From Amoeboradix gromovi (lineage: Eukaryota; Sanchytriomycota; Sanchytriomycetes; Sanchytriales; Sanchytriaceae): 26,219 bases of DNA. The DNA is taken from contig JADGIF010000053.1 of NCBI GenBank assembly GCA_018985225.1, positions 1 to 26,219 of the forward strand, written 5' to 3'. A program made the position numbers and the translations under genes. Below the pieces are notes generated by a model. It was not told the origin of the DNA. It worked only from the letters and a program-made list of their open reading frames with translations, and did no database searches. How positions within the stretch are numbered: the stretch's first letter is position 1; every line of letters begins with the position of its first letter. Positions 26,049 through 26,219 of this stretch are shown here, piece after piece.

Positions 26049-26219
26049 ATGAAGTTCCTGCGTTATCAACAACTCTCTAGGCGCAAATTCACTTTTAAAA
26101 ATTGCTCTCTTATTACTGCCAGTCTCTAACGCCTACGTTAAATGTGAAGAATTCGAAAATCATGAAGATTTCAAACCCCACACTTCTCAAGTGTAGACAA
26201 CTTGGGGAGATACCATTTG
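26049..26219 (+). CDS. Possible signal-peptide protein, N-terminal part (runs off window)
   Basis: From ATG 26049 the unspliced frame is short, but removing 26062-26080 gives a coherent N terminus: MKFLRANSLLKIALLLLPVS then NAYVKCEEFENHEDFKPHTS. That is a basic start, a hydrophobic core and an acidic mature region, like a signal peptide or a mitochondrial/membrane anchor. The spliced frame meets TAG at 26194-26196; a second 19-nt GT...AG segment (26191-26209) could remove this stop, but it lacks the usual branch motif. Family unknown, completeness unknown. Confidence 0.4.
26062..26080 (+). other. Candidate 19-nt intron near the right edge
   Basis: Sequence GTTATCAACAACTCTCTAG, phase 1 (C|GC). 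Same length as the confirmed set but without the TTAAT/CTAAT element. Supported only by the signal-peptide-like sequence produced on splicing. Confidence 0.45.

Noticed and set aside
1-26219. CRISPR arrays, operon-type ribosome sites, prokaryotic mobile elements
   Set aside because: No direct-repeat array and no prokaryotic signals; all recognised genes are eukaryotic nuclear families.

Overview
The window is a gene-dense, AT-rich piece of a eukaryotic nuclear genome. The gene set (VPS13, TRAPPC10/Trs130, RalGAP-alpha/tuberin, PRP38, Swp73/SMARCD, Get1/WRB, Y14/RBM8A, EED, NME7, a Cox9-like cytochrome oxidase subunit) points to an opisthokont. An early-diverging, probably flagellated fungus or fungus relative (chytrid, Rozella, aphelid or sanchytrid grade) fits best. 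NME7 suggests a cilium or basal body, the cobalamin adenosyltransferase suggests retained B12 metabolism, and the very short intergenic gaps suggest compaction. The assignment is inferred from gene content only. The code is standard: TGA ends TRAPPC10, the adenosyltransferase and Y14.

Layout. 1-6404: the 3' end of VPS13 (+), TRAPPC10 (-), an Mpv17/PMP22 protein (+) and cobalamin adenosyltransferase (-). 6405-8395: about 2 kb with no convincing gene, containing a possible small inverted-repeat element. 8396-16173: a head-to-tail run on the minus strand, in transcription order Y14, a 61-residue ORF, Get1, a broken frame, Swp73, PRP38 and RalGAP-alpha/tuberin. 16174-16661: a short gap with an interrupted ORF. 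16662-22173: an unknown 141-aa protein (+), an 876-aa TPR protein (-), an NME7-like DM10 protein (+) and EED (-). 22174-23495: a second larger gap with a frame broken only by TGA. 23496-26219: a cyclic-nucleotide-binding/F-box/LRR protein (+), a 53-aa Cox9-like subunit (-) and the start of a possible signal-peptide protein (+).

The most striking feature is the introns. Five genes are each split into two ORFs that join in frame when a 19- or 20-nt GT...AG segment is removed (RalGAP, Swp73, TPR, NME7, CNBD/F-box/LRR). Four of the five end in TAATTTAG, so branch site and acceptor appear fused into about ten bases. A sixth candidate lies at 26062-26080, and a 21-nt, stop-free lookalike lies inside the adenosyltransferase. 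The same window encodes the spliceosomal protein PRP38 and the exon-junction protein Y14.

The genes do not form one pathway. Recurrent themes are membrane traffic and contacts (VPS13, TRAPPC10, Get1), small-GTPase control (RalGAP/tuberin), chromatin (Swp73, EED), RNA processing (PRP38, Y14), mitochondria (Mpv17, adenosyltransferase, Cox9-like) and cilium/centrosome (NME7). Convergent neighbours are separated by as little as 6 and 12 nt, and tandem neighbours by 18 nt, so UTRs must be minimal or overlapping.
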